Shown piece by piece: positions 1-6,211 of a stretch of DNA of 7,656 nucleotides; position 1 is the first letter of the stretch; each line of letters starts with the position of its first letter. A program made the translations under genes and the position numbers. The notes under the pieces are model-generated. The model ran no database searches. It was not told the origin of the DNA and was given only the letters and a program-made list of their open reading frames with translations. The stretch is from positions 1-7,656 of the forward strand of contig CAMODY010000087.1 of assembly GCA_946611595.1 (NCBI GenBank), in the 5' to 3' direction. This DNA is from an uncultured Clostridia bacterium. Its GTDB lineage: Bacteria > Bacillota > Clostridia > Lachnospirales > Lachnospiraceae.

Positions 1-300
1 GGCCATATCATTATCGGTGTGGAAATGATCACGGAAAAGATCCGGGATATCAAGGGATTTCCGAAGCTACGGGCGGAAGAACTGAAGCACTGCATCCTTT
101 CCCACCACGGCGAATATGAATATGGTTCACCAAAAAAACCGGCGATCATCGAAGCTGTGGCACTCAATTTTGCTGATAACACCGATGCAAAACTTCAGGC
201 CATCACGGAGATTTTTGAAAACAATCCAAATACGGATCCAGCGAATCCATGGATGGGATATAACAAGATTTTTGATACAAACCTCAGACCAACTGACTGA
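1..300 (+). CDS. HD-domain 3'-5' exoribonuclease, YhaM-like (3' end only)
   Basis: The reading frame is open from base 1 and ends at TGA 298-300, so only the last 99 codons are present and the true start lies outside the window. The visible part resembles the C-terminal half of the HD-phosphohydrolase domain of YhaM/CbfA-type 3'-5' exoribonucleases: GHIIIGVEMI at the left edge, then CILSHHGEYEYGSPKKP with the tandem His of the metal site, then NFADNTDAK with an acidic metal ligand. Members of the family are usually a little over 300 residues and carry an N-terminal OB-fold, which cannot be seen here. Such enzymes trim RNA from the 3' end in the cytoplasm. The gene stops two bases before the mutS2 start, which suggests co-transcription and coupled translation. 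The HD call is firm; exoribonuclease activity is inferred from the family. Confidence 0.82.
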   Translation, partial: GHIIIGVEMITEKIRDIKGFPKLRAEELKHCILSHHGEYEYGSPKKPAIIEAVALNFADNTDAKLQAITEIFENNPNTDPANPWMGYNKIFDTNLRPTD

Positions 301-302
301 TA

Positions 303-2756
303 ATGAATACCAAAGTATATAAAACTTTAGAATTTGATAAAATCTTAGAACAGCTCGCCCGCTGCGCTTCAAGCGAAGCGGGTGCTGCGTTATGCGAGAA
401 AACCGAACCTCTTACAAATATAGAGGAGATCCGAACCGCGCAGATGCAGACATCAGATGCTGTGAGCAGACTCAGAAAAAAGGCGGGTCCTCATTTGGGA
501 CTCCTTCCGGACATCCGGCCGTCCCTGAAACGCCTTGCTGTTGGCAGCATCTTAAACACTGTAGAGCTTTTAGAGATTACGGCAATCTTAGATGGCGCGT
601 GGTCTGCAAACCGTTTCTTAAAGCCGGAAAGCGACGAAGCTCCGGCAGATTCCTTAAGCGTTTATTATGACGTACTTGATCCCTGTCCGAATGTCAGCAA
701 TGAGATCAAACGCTGCATTCTTTCTTATGACGAAATATCTGATGATGCAAGCCCGAAGCTCAGGGATATCCGTCGTCATATGGCAAATGCCCGAAGCGAT
801 ATTCAAAGGACCTTAAACCGTATCGTGACCAGCCAATCCATGAAGACCTATCTTCAGGACAGTGTTGTTACAATGCGTAACGGAAGATACTGCATTCCTG
901 TCCGCCAGGAACACAGAGCCCATGTCCCTGGAATGATCCACGACCAGTCCGGCTCCGGCTCCACCGTTTTTATTGAGCCGCAGGCCGTCGTTCAGCTGAA
1001 CAATCAGTTAAAAGAATTAGACCTTGCAGAAAAAGCAGAGATTCAAGTAATCCTTGCAACGCTCTCTGCGATGGCTTCCGAAGTTTCAGAAAGCCTGCTT
1101 AACGATTACAGACTTTTAGTTGAACTCGACTTCATCCTGGCAAAAGCCAGATATTCAGAAAAGATCAAAGGAAATGCCCCTGAATTTAATGAAGCCGGAT
1201 ACATCGACCTCAAACAGGCAAGACATCCTCTTCTTGAGGTTCAAAAAGCTGTTCCGATCAATGTGCGTCTTGGAAAAATTCCGGGAAGCCAAGAGGCATT
1301 TGATATGCTGATCGTTACAGGACCAAACACAGGAGGAAAAACCGTTTCCTTAAAAACAACAGGTCTCCTCTGCCTGATGGGCCAGGCCGGTCTTCATATC
1401 CCTGCACTTGACGGATCATCCTTATGTATCTTCAACGAGATCTATGCAGACATCGGCGACGAACAAAGTATCGAACAGAGCCTTTCTACTTTTTCCTCGC
1501 ATATGAAAAACATTGTGGAGATCTTAGATAAAGCAGACAGTGATTCTTTAGTTCTTTTAGATGAGCTCTGCTCTGGAACAGACCCGCAGGAAGGCGCTGC
1601 CCTTGCGCAGGCCATTCTTACCAGACTTCATTATTTTGGCTCAAAGGTCATGGCAACAACGCATTATCCGGAGCTTAAGGTATTTGCACTTACAACAGAA
1701 GGTGTACAGAATGCCTGCTGCGAATTTGATGTTGAAACGCTTAGACCGACATACAGACTTTTGATCGGACTTCCGGGAAAAAGCAATGCTTTTGCAATTT
1801 CAGAAAAATTAGGACTCGACACTTCTTTGATCGGAGATGCAAAAAAGCGCCTTGATTCCGGCAATGTTGCTTTTGAGGATATCTTAGCGAATATTGAAAG
1901 TGATAGAAAGAACGCGGAATTCGAGCTTCAGGAAGCCTCCCGCATGCGTGCGGAAGCAGCTTCTGCTCTTAATGAACTTAAGAAAAAACAGGATGCGATC
2001 GATGCAAAGAAACAGGCGATCTTAGAAAAAGCAAATGAAGAAGCCTATGAGGTTTTAAAGGAAGCAAAAGACTATGCCGACCAGGCAGTTAAGGATATCC
2101 GCCGTGCCGAAAAAGGCGGCGATATGTCACGCATTGAAAAGACGCGATCCGGAATCGGAAAGAAGACAAAAGAATCCCTTGAAAAACGCGGCTTCCGTCC
2201 GGAGAAGAAAGCTTCTTACAAAGCTCTTTCTGCCGATGCGCTTAAGCTTGGAGACGCGGTACATGTGATCTCCATGAACATGGACGGTTCTGTCACTTCC
2301 CTTCCTGATTCAAAAGGGAATGTCTCTGTACAGCTCGGCAGCATGACAATGCAGGTCAAATTAAAAGACTTAGAAGAACCGCACGAAGATAGCATGGCTG
2401 CGCTTGAAAATGGTTCTGGAAAGAAAGGTGCCTTTGCCAAAGGCGCATTTGAAAAAGCATCCCGTCAGAAAGGAAGCGGCATCAGCAATATCAAATTTGC
2501 AAAATCCATGGGTGTTTCAACAGAAATCAAACTCTTGGGAATGACAACGGATGAGGCAATCTTAGAACTCGGAAAATATATTGATGATGCTTCCATGGCG
2601 CATCTTGAAAAGGTAAGGATCGTGCACGGAAAAGGAACCGGTGCCCTGCGCAGTGCTGTTCAGCAATATTTAAGACGTGAAAAACGCGTTAAAAAATTCT
2701 ATCAGGCAGAATACGGCGAGGGTGATGCCGGCGTTACCATTGCCGAGCTGAAATAA
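303..2756 (+). CDS. mutS2: Endonuclease MutS2 / ribosome-splitting Smr ATPase
   Basis: An 817-residue protein of normal MutS2 length, lacking the N-terminal mismatch-recognition domains of MutS. The N-terminus KVYKTLEFDKILEQLA is typical and fixes the ATG. The ATPase core has Walker A GPNTGGKT at 340-347, an STFSSHM signature loop at 395-401 and Walker B LVLLDE ending at D420-E421. A charged coiled coil follows (about 530-620), then a KOW-like segment (about 647-690) and a C-terminal Smr domain (about 740-817) with HGKGTG at 775-780. MutS2 was long described as suppressing recombination; in Bacillus subtilis it is also reported to sense collided ribosomes and split them. The usual Smr LDLRG motif reads IKLLG here (742-746). 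There is no Shine-Dalgarno before the ATG, which lies two bases after the upstream stop, so translation probably relies on coupling. The neighbouring RNA and tRNA genes fit a translation-related role, by inference. Confidence 0.95.
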   Translation: MNTKVYKTLEFDKILEQLARCASSEAGAALCEKTEPLTNIEEIRTAQMQTSDAVSRLRKKAGPHLGLLPDIRPSLKRLAVGSILNTVELLEITAILDGAWSANRFLKPESDEAPADSLSVYYDVLDPCPNVSNEIKRCILSYDEISDDASPKLRDIRRHMANARSDIQRTLNRIVTSQSMKTYLQDSVVTMRNGRYCIPVRQEHRAHVPGMIHDQSGSGSTVFIEPQAVVQLNNQLKELDLAEKAEIQVILATLSAMASEVSESLLNDYRLLVELDFILAKARYSEKIKGNAPEFNEAGYIDLKQARHPLLEVQKAVPINVRLGKIPGSQEAFDMLIVTGPNTGGKTVSLKTTGLLCLMGQAGLHIPALDGSSLCIFNEIYADIGDEQSIEQSLSTFSSHMKNIVEILDKADSDSLVLLDELCSGTDPQEGAALAQAILTRLHYFGSKVMATTHYPELKVFALTTEGVQNACCEFDVETLRPTYRLLIGLPGKSNAFAISEKLGLDTSLIGDAKKRLDSGNVAFEDILANIESDRKNAEFELQEASRMRAEAASALNELKKKQDAIDAKKQAILEKANEEAYEVLKEAKDYADQAVKDIRRAEKGGDMSRIEKTRSGIGKKTKESLEKRGFRPEKKASYKALSADALKLGDAVHVISMNMDGSVTSLPDSKGNVSVQLGSMTMQVKLKDLEEPHEDSMAALENGSGKKGAFAKGAFEKASRQKGSGISNIKFAKSMGVSTEIKLLGMTTDEAILELGKYIDDASMAHLEKVRIVHGKGTGALRSAVQQYLRREKRVKKFYQAEYGEGDAGVTIAELK

Positions 2757-2761
2757 AGGAG
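2757..2761 (+). promoter_or_regulatory. Ribosome binding site that decides the DUF2284 start
   Basis: AGGAG follows directly after the mutS2 stop codon (2754-2756). It is 8 bases from the ATG at 2770 but only 5 from the in-frame GTG at 2767, so the ATG is the better start. Confidence 0.7.
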
Positions 2762-2769
2762 TATTCGTG

Positions 2770-3372
2770 ATGGAATTATTCGACCCTTCTATCTTAGGCG
2801 AAGATATTTTGCAGCAAATCGAATCGAAAGTAATGAGTACGGAAATTGATGTGCCGGATTTTATCGAGCACTGCGTGGATGTTCCGCGTTTTCTTGGCTG
2901 CTGCAGTGAATGTCCGAATTTCGGAAAGACCTGGAGTTGTCCGCCGTATGATTTCGACCCGATGGATATTTGGAAGCAATATTCTCGTTTTTATTTATAT
3001 GCGATCAAAACGATCACTCCGGCACCTCTTCTTGAAAAGACATACGAACTTGAAGATCTTCTGAAGATTGGTGCTCAGATCACTGTTGCTGCCACAGAAG
3101 GAATGACAGAACATCTCGAAGCGGAACAGGCAAAGTATCCGGAAAGCCGCATTATCGGAGGAGGCAGATGTCTGCTCTGCGGTGAAGGAAACTGTTCCCG
3201 GCTGAAAGGAGAGCCTTGCCGTTTCCCGGACCGTATGACCTATTCGATTGAAAGTCTCGGCGGCAATGTACAGGAAACATTAAAACGTTATTTAAACGAA
3301 GATATTTACTGGGGCGCGGATGGCCATCTCGCTCCATCTTATATTCGCATCGGAGGCTTACTGAAGAAATAA
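2770..3372 (+). CDS. DUF2284 cysteine-rich putative metal-binding protein
   Basis: A 200-residue soluble protein with no signal peptide or membrane segment. It matches the DUF2284 family (predicted metal-binding) through two cysteine clusters. The first is C44-C45-x2-C48 with C57 in a WSCPPY motif. The second is C134-x2-C137-x4-C142-x7-C150, ending in PCRFP. The second spacing resembles an iron-sulfur site, but the bound metal and the reaction are not known to me, so no function is assigned. The ATG at 2770 is chosen over the GTG at 2767 because of its distance from the AGGAG. The gene follows mutS2 by 13 bases and ends one base before trmL, so it is inside the operon. A redox or metal-sensing link to the translation genes is possible but is only a guess from position. 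Confidence 0.85.
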   Translation: MELFDPSILGEDILQQIESKVMSTEIDVPDFIEHCVDVPRFLGCCSECPNFGKTWSCPPYDFDPMDIWKQYSRFYLYAIKTITPAPLLEKTYELEDLLKIGAQITVAATEGMTEHLEAEQAKYPESRIIGGGRCLLCGEGNCSRLKGEPCRFPDRMTYSIESLGGNVQETLKRYLNEDIYWGADGHLAPSYIRIGGLLKK

Positions 3373-3373
3373 C

Positions 3374-3958
3374 ATGTTCAACATCGTTTTACTTGAGCCG
3401 GAGATCCCGGCAAATACCGGAAATATCGGAAGGACCTGTCTCGTGACAGGAAGCCGTCTGCATCTGATCGAGCCGATGGGCTTTATCTTAAATGACAAAA
3501 ATTTAAAGCGTGCCGGAATGGATTACTGGCATGATCTTGACGTCACGGTTTATAACAGCTGGCGTGACTTTGTAGAGAAGAATAAAGATAAGGTCAATAT
3601 CTTTGGAAATGCCTATGGGGCATACGGCACAGAGAAGAATTCTGCAGAAGACAGTTCGGATATAGACGTTCATATGCCAAAAGCAAATCTTTGGATGGCA
3701 ACAACCAAGGCGAAGAAAACCCACGATGGTGCCCGCTTTAAAGATGGTGATTATATTATGTTTGGTAAGGAAAGCGCCGGGATTCCGGAAGAAATCCTAA
3801 TGGACAACGAAGACACCTGCATCCGGATCCCAATGGCAAAAGAACAACGGAGCCTGAATCTTTCAAACTCCGTTGCGGTTGTTCTGTATGAAGCCCTCCG
3901 TCAGAATCAGTATCTGGATTTAGAGCTAAAAGGACAGCTGCACGAACATCAGTGGTAG
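3374..3958 (+). CDS. trmL: tRNA (cytidine/uridine-34)-2'-O-methyltransferase TrmL, with insertion
   Basis: A SPOUT-class (trefoil-knot) methyltransferase that uses S-adenosylmethionine to methylate the 2'-O of the wobble nucleotide of certain tRNA-Leu species. All three motifs are visible: PANTGNIGRT at 12-21, MFGKESAGIPEEIL at 129-142, and IRIPM (150-154) running into RSLNLSNSVAVVLYEA (159-174), which forms the cofactor-binding knot. The RAGMDYWH segment (46-53) is also typical. The protein is 194 residues, against roughly 155-160 for E. coli TrmL and most relatives. About 30 extra residues sit at roughly 75-104, between FVEKN and ANLWMATTKAKKTH, and are rich in Gly, Asn, Ser and Asp. The ATG lies one base after the DUF2284 stop (TAACATG). 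The nearest good ribosome site, GGAGG at 3352-3356, is 17 bases away, so translational coupling is likely. Confidence 0.93.
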   Translation: MFNIVLLEPEIPANTGNIGRTCLVTGSRLHLIEPMGFILNDKNLKRAGMDYWHDLDVTVYNSWRDFVEKNKDKVNIFGNAYGAYGTEKNSAEDSSDIDVHMPKANLWMATTKAKKTHDGARFKDGDYIMFGKESAGIPEEILMDNEDTCIRIPMAKEQRSLNLSNSVAVVLYEALRQNQYLDLELKGQLHEHQW

Positions 3959-3998
3959 GTGCCCCTGAAACAAGCTTTCTGCTTTAACGATTTCAATC

Positions 3999-4802
3999 TT
4001 AAACTGAAAAATAGTTTTCTACAGAACGGCAAAGCCAGCGCTTTGCCGCTTTTGCATTTTTTGTCCAGGGAAGAAGCATATCAAAAGCATGTGTCTTTCC
4101 GTGATACACCTTAACCTTCGCCTCCACCCCTGCCTTTTTTAAATTCGCGACATAGGCAAGCGTTTCTGCATAGAACGGTTCTCCATCCTCTACAAAGGTC
4201 ACACAAGGAGGAAGATTGGAATAATCAGTCTCACGTGCAGGCGAGGCATATTTCGGCTTCTCTGCTGTTTCCGGCAAGCCTTTCAGATAACGCCTCCATC
4301 CCCAATGATTTCTCCTTGTATTCCAGACATGTCCATGGTTATCCCTTGACGTCTCCGTATCCTCGCAGTCGATCATCGGATACAGCGGGATCTGCAGCAT
4401 AACCGGCACCCTGCCTGTATCACGTGCGTAAAGACAGACGGCTGCAGCCAGTCCGCCTCCTGCACTCTCACCGCCGACAATGATCCGCTTCGGATCGATT
4501 CCCAGTTCATCTGCATGCTCGTACATATAAAGGAGCGCGTCGCAGCAATCTTCAAATGCCGCCGGATAGGGTGCTTTGTACGCCAGGCGATAGGCAGGAG
4601 AAACAACGACAGCACCGAACTTTTTTGCAAGCATTTTCCCGATGGACATATAAACCATACCAGCCATGCCGAGAACATAGCCGCCGCCATGAATCCAAAG
4701 AATTCCGGGAAGCTTTTGGTTTTTCGCCTGCCCCTTTGGGCGCAGAGCAATGATCTTTATCTGTCCATTTCGTGTATTGATCGAGCTTTTTTCTCTTTCC
4801 AT
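3999..4802 (-). CDS. Alpha/beta hydrolase, HSL-type esterase/lipase
   Basis: A 267-residue cytoplasmic hydrolase of the hormone-sensitive-lipase (bacterial family IV) type. It has the oxyanion-hole motif HGGGYVLG at 38-45, the nucleophile elbow GESAGG at 111-116 (Ser113), and a predicted catalytic His238 in HGKTHAFD. The third triad member should lie in EDGEPFYAET (205-214): where most relatives have DPL or DPF, this protein has Glu208-Pro209-Phe210, so the acid is probably Glu208. Such enzymes hydrolyse short-chain esters; the natural substrate cannot be read from sequence. The start is supported by AAGGA (4813-4817, minus strand) 10 bases upstream. The gene converges on trmL and its last codons contain the trmL terminator. 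I see no strong terminator of its own. It follows the flavodoxin terminator, so it probably has its own promoter. Confidence 0.9.
   Translation of the reverse strand: MEREKSSINTRNGQIKIIALRPKGQAKNQKLPGILWIHGGGYVLGMAGMVYMSIGKMLAKKFGAVVVSPAYRLAYKAPYPAAFEDCCDALLYMYEHADELGIDPKRIIVGGESAGGGLAAAVCLYARDTGRVPVMLQIPLYPMIDCEDTETSRDNHGHVWNTRRNHWGWRRYLKGLPETAEKPKYASPARETDYSNLPPCVTFVEDGEPFYAETLAYVANLKKAGVEAKVKVYHGKTHAFDMLLPWTKNAKAAKRWLCRSVENYFSV
4027..4060 (+). terminator. Intrinsic terminator of the mutS2-trmL operon
   Basis: A perfect 9-bp stem, CGGCAAAGC (4027-4035) with GCTTTGCCG (4040-4048), closes on a CAGC loop. It is followed on the plus strand by CTTTTGCATTTTTT (4049-4062 region). It lies about 70 bases after the trmL stop. 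It is wholly inside the 3' coding end of the opposite-strand hydrolase gene, where it encodes the residues AAKRWLCR. The T-rich tail is on the plus-strand side, so it acts best for the left-hand operon. Confidence 0.8.
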
Positions 4803-4848
4803 CCCAACTATATCCTTTTCAGCAATGCATAGGGCATCCTGTCATATT

Positions 4849-4868
4849 TTACTTCATCTCCGAAGTAA
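4849..4868. promoter_or_regulatory. Perfect inverted repeat upstream of the hydrolase gene
   Basis: TTACTTC-ATCTCC-GAAGTAA has 7-bp arms and a 6-base spacer. It lies 47 bases upstream of the hydrolase start and just beyond the flavodoxin terminator. On the minus strand a weak -10-like TATGAC (4841-4846) follows two bases after the repeat, so this could be an operator. No good -35 box is visible and the regulator is unknown. Confidence 0.4.
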
Positions 4869-4874
4869 TGTCAT

Positions 4875-4907
4875 AAAAAAAGAACTCCGCCATTCCGAAG
4901 TTCTTTT
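4875..4907 (-). terminator. Intrinsic terminator of the DUF3793-flavodoxin operon
   Basis: Read on the minus strand, AAAAGAACT pairs with AGTTCTTTT. The stem continues inward by U-G, C-G and G-C to a six-base loop (GAATGG), about 12 bp in all. A run of T continues past the stem (minus-strand TTTTTTT then ATGAC). It begins 45 bases after the flavodoxin stop. The A-run on the other side would let it work weakly on the plus strand too, but no gene ends there from that direction. Confidence 0.88.
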
Positions 4908-4952
4908 CACTGAATTAAAAAAACCTGATTAAAAATAAAATGTTTTTAGTGA

Positions 4953-5375
4953 TTATACAAGCGCTGCACCAAGTGCCTTACAAGCGTCAAGTTCTGCAGA
5001 TCCCGGAGTCTCATTTGCCATAACACTCTCTGTTGCAAGAGTGATTCCATTAGAGCCGCAACGCTCTTCCCACTCTCTCATCCAGGTTCCGTCGCCCCAA
5101 CCGAATGAACCAAATAAAGCAACTTTTTTACCACCGATTGCGCCTTCTACAGCCTGAAACATCGGCTCGAACTCATCTTCTTCTAATGTCTCCGCACCCA
5201 TTGCCGGGCAGCCAAATGCGATACCATCAAACTGTGCTGCAAGATCTGTGTTAAACTCAGATGCTCCGTAAACTGTAACTTCTGCACCGGCTCCTTTTGC
5301 ACCATCTGCAACTGCCTCAGCCATTGTCTGTGTGTTTCCGGTGCCGCTCCAAAATACAACTGCTACTTTACTCAT
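4953..5375 (-). CDS. Flavodoxin, short-chain clostridial type
   Basis: A 140-residue FMN-binding electron carrier. The phosphate-binding loop is SGTGNT at 10-15, preceded by the beta strand VAVVFW. The two isoalloxazine-flanking loops are GCPAMGAETLEE (55-66), which lacks the tryptophan some flavodoxins have, and FGSFGWGDGTWM (88-99) with the stacking aromatic. The length and the EFEPM segment match Clostridium-type short-chain flavodoxins. The protein is soluble and would substitute for ferredoxin in low-potential electron transfer. A strong AGGAGG (5383-5388, minus strand) lies 7 bases before the ATG, suggesting high expression. It follows the DUF3793 gene by 54 bases on the same strand and is followed by a strong terminator, so the two form a unit. 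Flavodoxins often rise under iron limitation; that is family knowledge, not shown here. Confidence 0.95.
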   Translation of the reverse strand: MSKVAVVFWSGTGNTQTMAEAVADGAKGAGAEVTVYGASEFNTDLAAQFDGIAFGCPAMGAETLEEDEFEPMFQAVEGAIGGKKVALFGSFGWGDGTWMREWEERCGSNGITLATESVMANETPGSAELDACKALGAALV

Positions 5376-5429
5376 TTGTTTTCCTCCTAAAACTATAATC
5401 TATCAGAGAGGTAGTTTTCCTCTAAATCA

Positions 5430-5984
5430 TCAAATTGTTCCAACTGCAAGCTGTGCAATTGATGCCCCTTGTAAATGCTGCCTGCGAAAGATCTCAGTGC
5501 ATTTTCGAAACTGCAAAAATGTCTGTTCTGCTTTTTCCTGATCTCCATATACTTTCCAATAGCCGACACATTTTACGCCTTCTTTCGGACTATTCATAAA
5601 TCCCCTGACATCGACCGGCGGATATCCGAGGAACAGACCAATTTCATGCGGGAAACACTCATCTTTTTTCAAATGTCTTGCCAGCTGTGCAATGCAGACA
5701 TTGATGTTATCAAAAGGGTATCCTTTTTCCTTTAAGATGGCTGCCGCGTCCGGATCGCAAAAATCTTTGCGCAGATAATCCGGGCGGAACAAATAGATCA
5801 GGGTCCTATTCTTCTGTCGGCCAACAGGGACCGCTCTCAGTCCTTTCTTCCTAAGCATACGGTTTAACTGCCGTATGTCTTCTCTTGCTGCCTCTTCACT
5901 CTCAAATTCAATTGAAAACAGACTTCCGGTCTTGATTCCGGCAAGTGTCGGTGCACACTGTTCAATGATCTGCTGTTCTGGCAT
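5430..5984 (-). CDS. DUF3793 family protein
   Basis: A 184-residue soluble protein with hallmarks of DUF3793: CAPTLAGIKTGSLF at 10-23, TLIYLFRPDYL at 61-71, FPHEIGLFLGYPPVDV at 111-126 and GYWKVYGD at 141-148, then an amphipathic C-terminal helix with C162. I know no demonstrated biochemical function. Family members are common in anaerobic Firmicutes and, as I recall, often sit near flavodoxin or iron-transport genes, as here. The ATG has AAAGGA (5992-5997, minus strand) 7 bases upstream, and an in-frame TAG a few codons before it excludes a longer N-terminus. Transcription probably starts at the leftward promoter near 6162-6189, leaving a leader of about 170 bases that contains a palindrome (6036-6051). 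A partner role with flavodoxin in redox or iron metabolism is inferred from linkage only. Confidence 0.9.
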   Translation of the reverse strand: MPEQQIIEQCAPTLAGIKTGSLFSIEFESEEAAREDIRQLNRMLRKKGLRAVPVGRQKNRTLIYLFRPDYLRKDFCDPDAAAILKEKGYPFDNINVCIAQLARHLKKDECFPHEIGLFLGYPPVDVRGFMNSPKEGVKCVGYWKVYGDQEKAEQTFLQFRKCTEIFRRQHLQGASIAQLAVGTI

Positions 5985-6035
5985 GAAGTGTTCCTTTCTG
6001 TTCTACCCCAATCATTTTTGCTTTGTAATGCTTTG

Positions 6036-6051
6036 GTTAGCGTTCGCTAAC
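6036..6051. promoter_or_regulatory. Operator-like palindrome, copy 1
   Basis: GTTAGC-GTTC-GCTAAC, with arms that extend to 7 bp if the G and C flanking the central TT are counted. It shares GTTAGC-N4-GCTAAC with the copy at 6140-6159, whose centre is 106 bases away. A minus-strand TTGACT at 6057-6062 sits directly upstream, so this copy would cover the spacer and -10 of a second leftward promoter, though no good -10 is visible there. Such palindromes fit a dimeric repressor, for example of the TetR or DtxR family; which one cannot be told from the window. Confidence 0.7.
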
Positions 6052-6139
6052 TTTGAAGTCAAAAAAAATAACTTCCTGTATCTTCCTGAAAATGTCTTTT
6101 TCCCGGTAATTTTTTTCTTAGAAAATCAAACGTTCTTCA

Positions 6140-6159
6140 TAGTTAGCATCCGCTAACTA
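6140..6159. promoter_or_regulatory. Operator-like palindrome, copy 2, across the leftward start site
   Basis: TAGTTAGC-ATCC-GCTAACTA has perfect 8-bp arms and the same core and 4-base spacing as copy 1. It begins just downstream of the minus-strand -10 box (6162-6167). It therefore covers the predicted transcription start near 6155, from about -4 to +16, a standard position for repression of the DUF3793-flavodoxin operon. Confidence 0.75.
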
Positions 6160-6161
6160 AA

Positions 6162-6189
6162 AGTATATCAAACTTTTCTTACATGTCAA
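6162..6189 (-). promoter_or_regulatory. Leftward promoter for the DUF3793-flavodoxin operon
   Basis: On the minus strand a perfect -35 TTGACA (6184-6189), a 16-base spacer and a -10 TATACT (6162-6167, five of six consensus bases). Start predicted near 6155. This is the best promoter in the window, and it is overlapped downstream by the palindrome at 6140-6159. Confidence 0.75.
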
Positions 6190-6211
6190 ATAGTTTCTGA
6201 TTTTTGTTCTA

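Noticed and set aside
2767..2769. GTG as an earlier start of the DUF2284 gene
   Set aside because: It is only 5 bases from AGGAG, while the next codon, ATG at 2770, is at a better 8 bases.
3970..3985. AAGC...GCTT hairpin as the hydrolase terminator on the minus strand
   Set aside because: The stem is 4-5 bp and no T-tract follows on the minus strand.
4515..4832. Plus-strand open frame of about 105 codons opposite the hydrolase
   Set aside because: It is antisense to a well-supported gene, has no family-like motifs, and its composition mirrors the real gene.
5407..5423. Small hairpin AGAGG/CCTCT between the DUF3793 and flavodoxin genes
   Set aside because: Only 5 bp with no T-run; too weak to call a terminator or processing site.
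5962..6015. A 17-codon minus-strand reading frame overlapping the DUF3793 start, as a possible regulatory upstream peptide
   Set aside because: Its ATG has no ribosome binding site and the peptide has no recognisable feature; such a frame is expected by chance.
5875..6156. Plus-strand open frame of about 93 codons running into the control region
   Set aside because: It overlaps the DUF3793 start antisense, its end is low-complexity Phe/Leu-rich from A/T-rich DNA, and it covers the operator sites.
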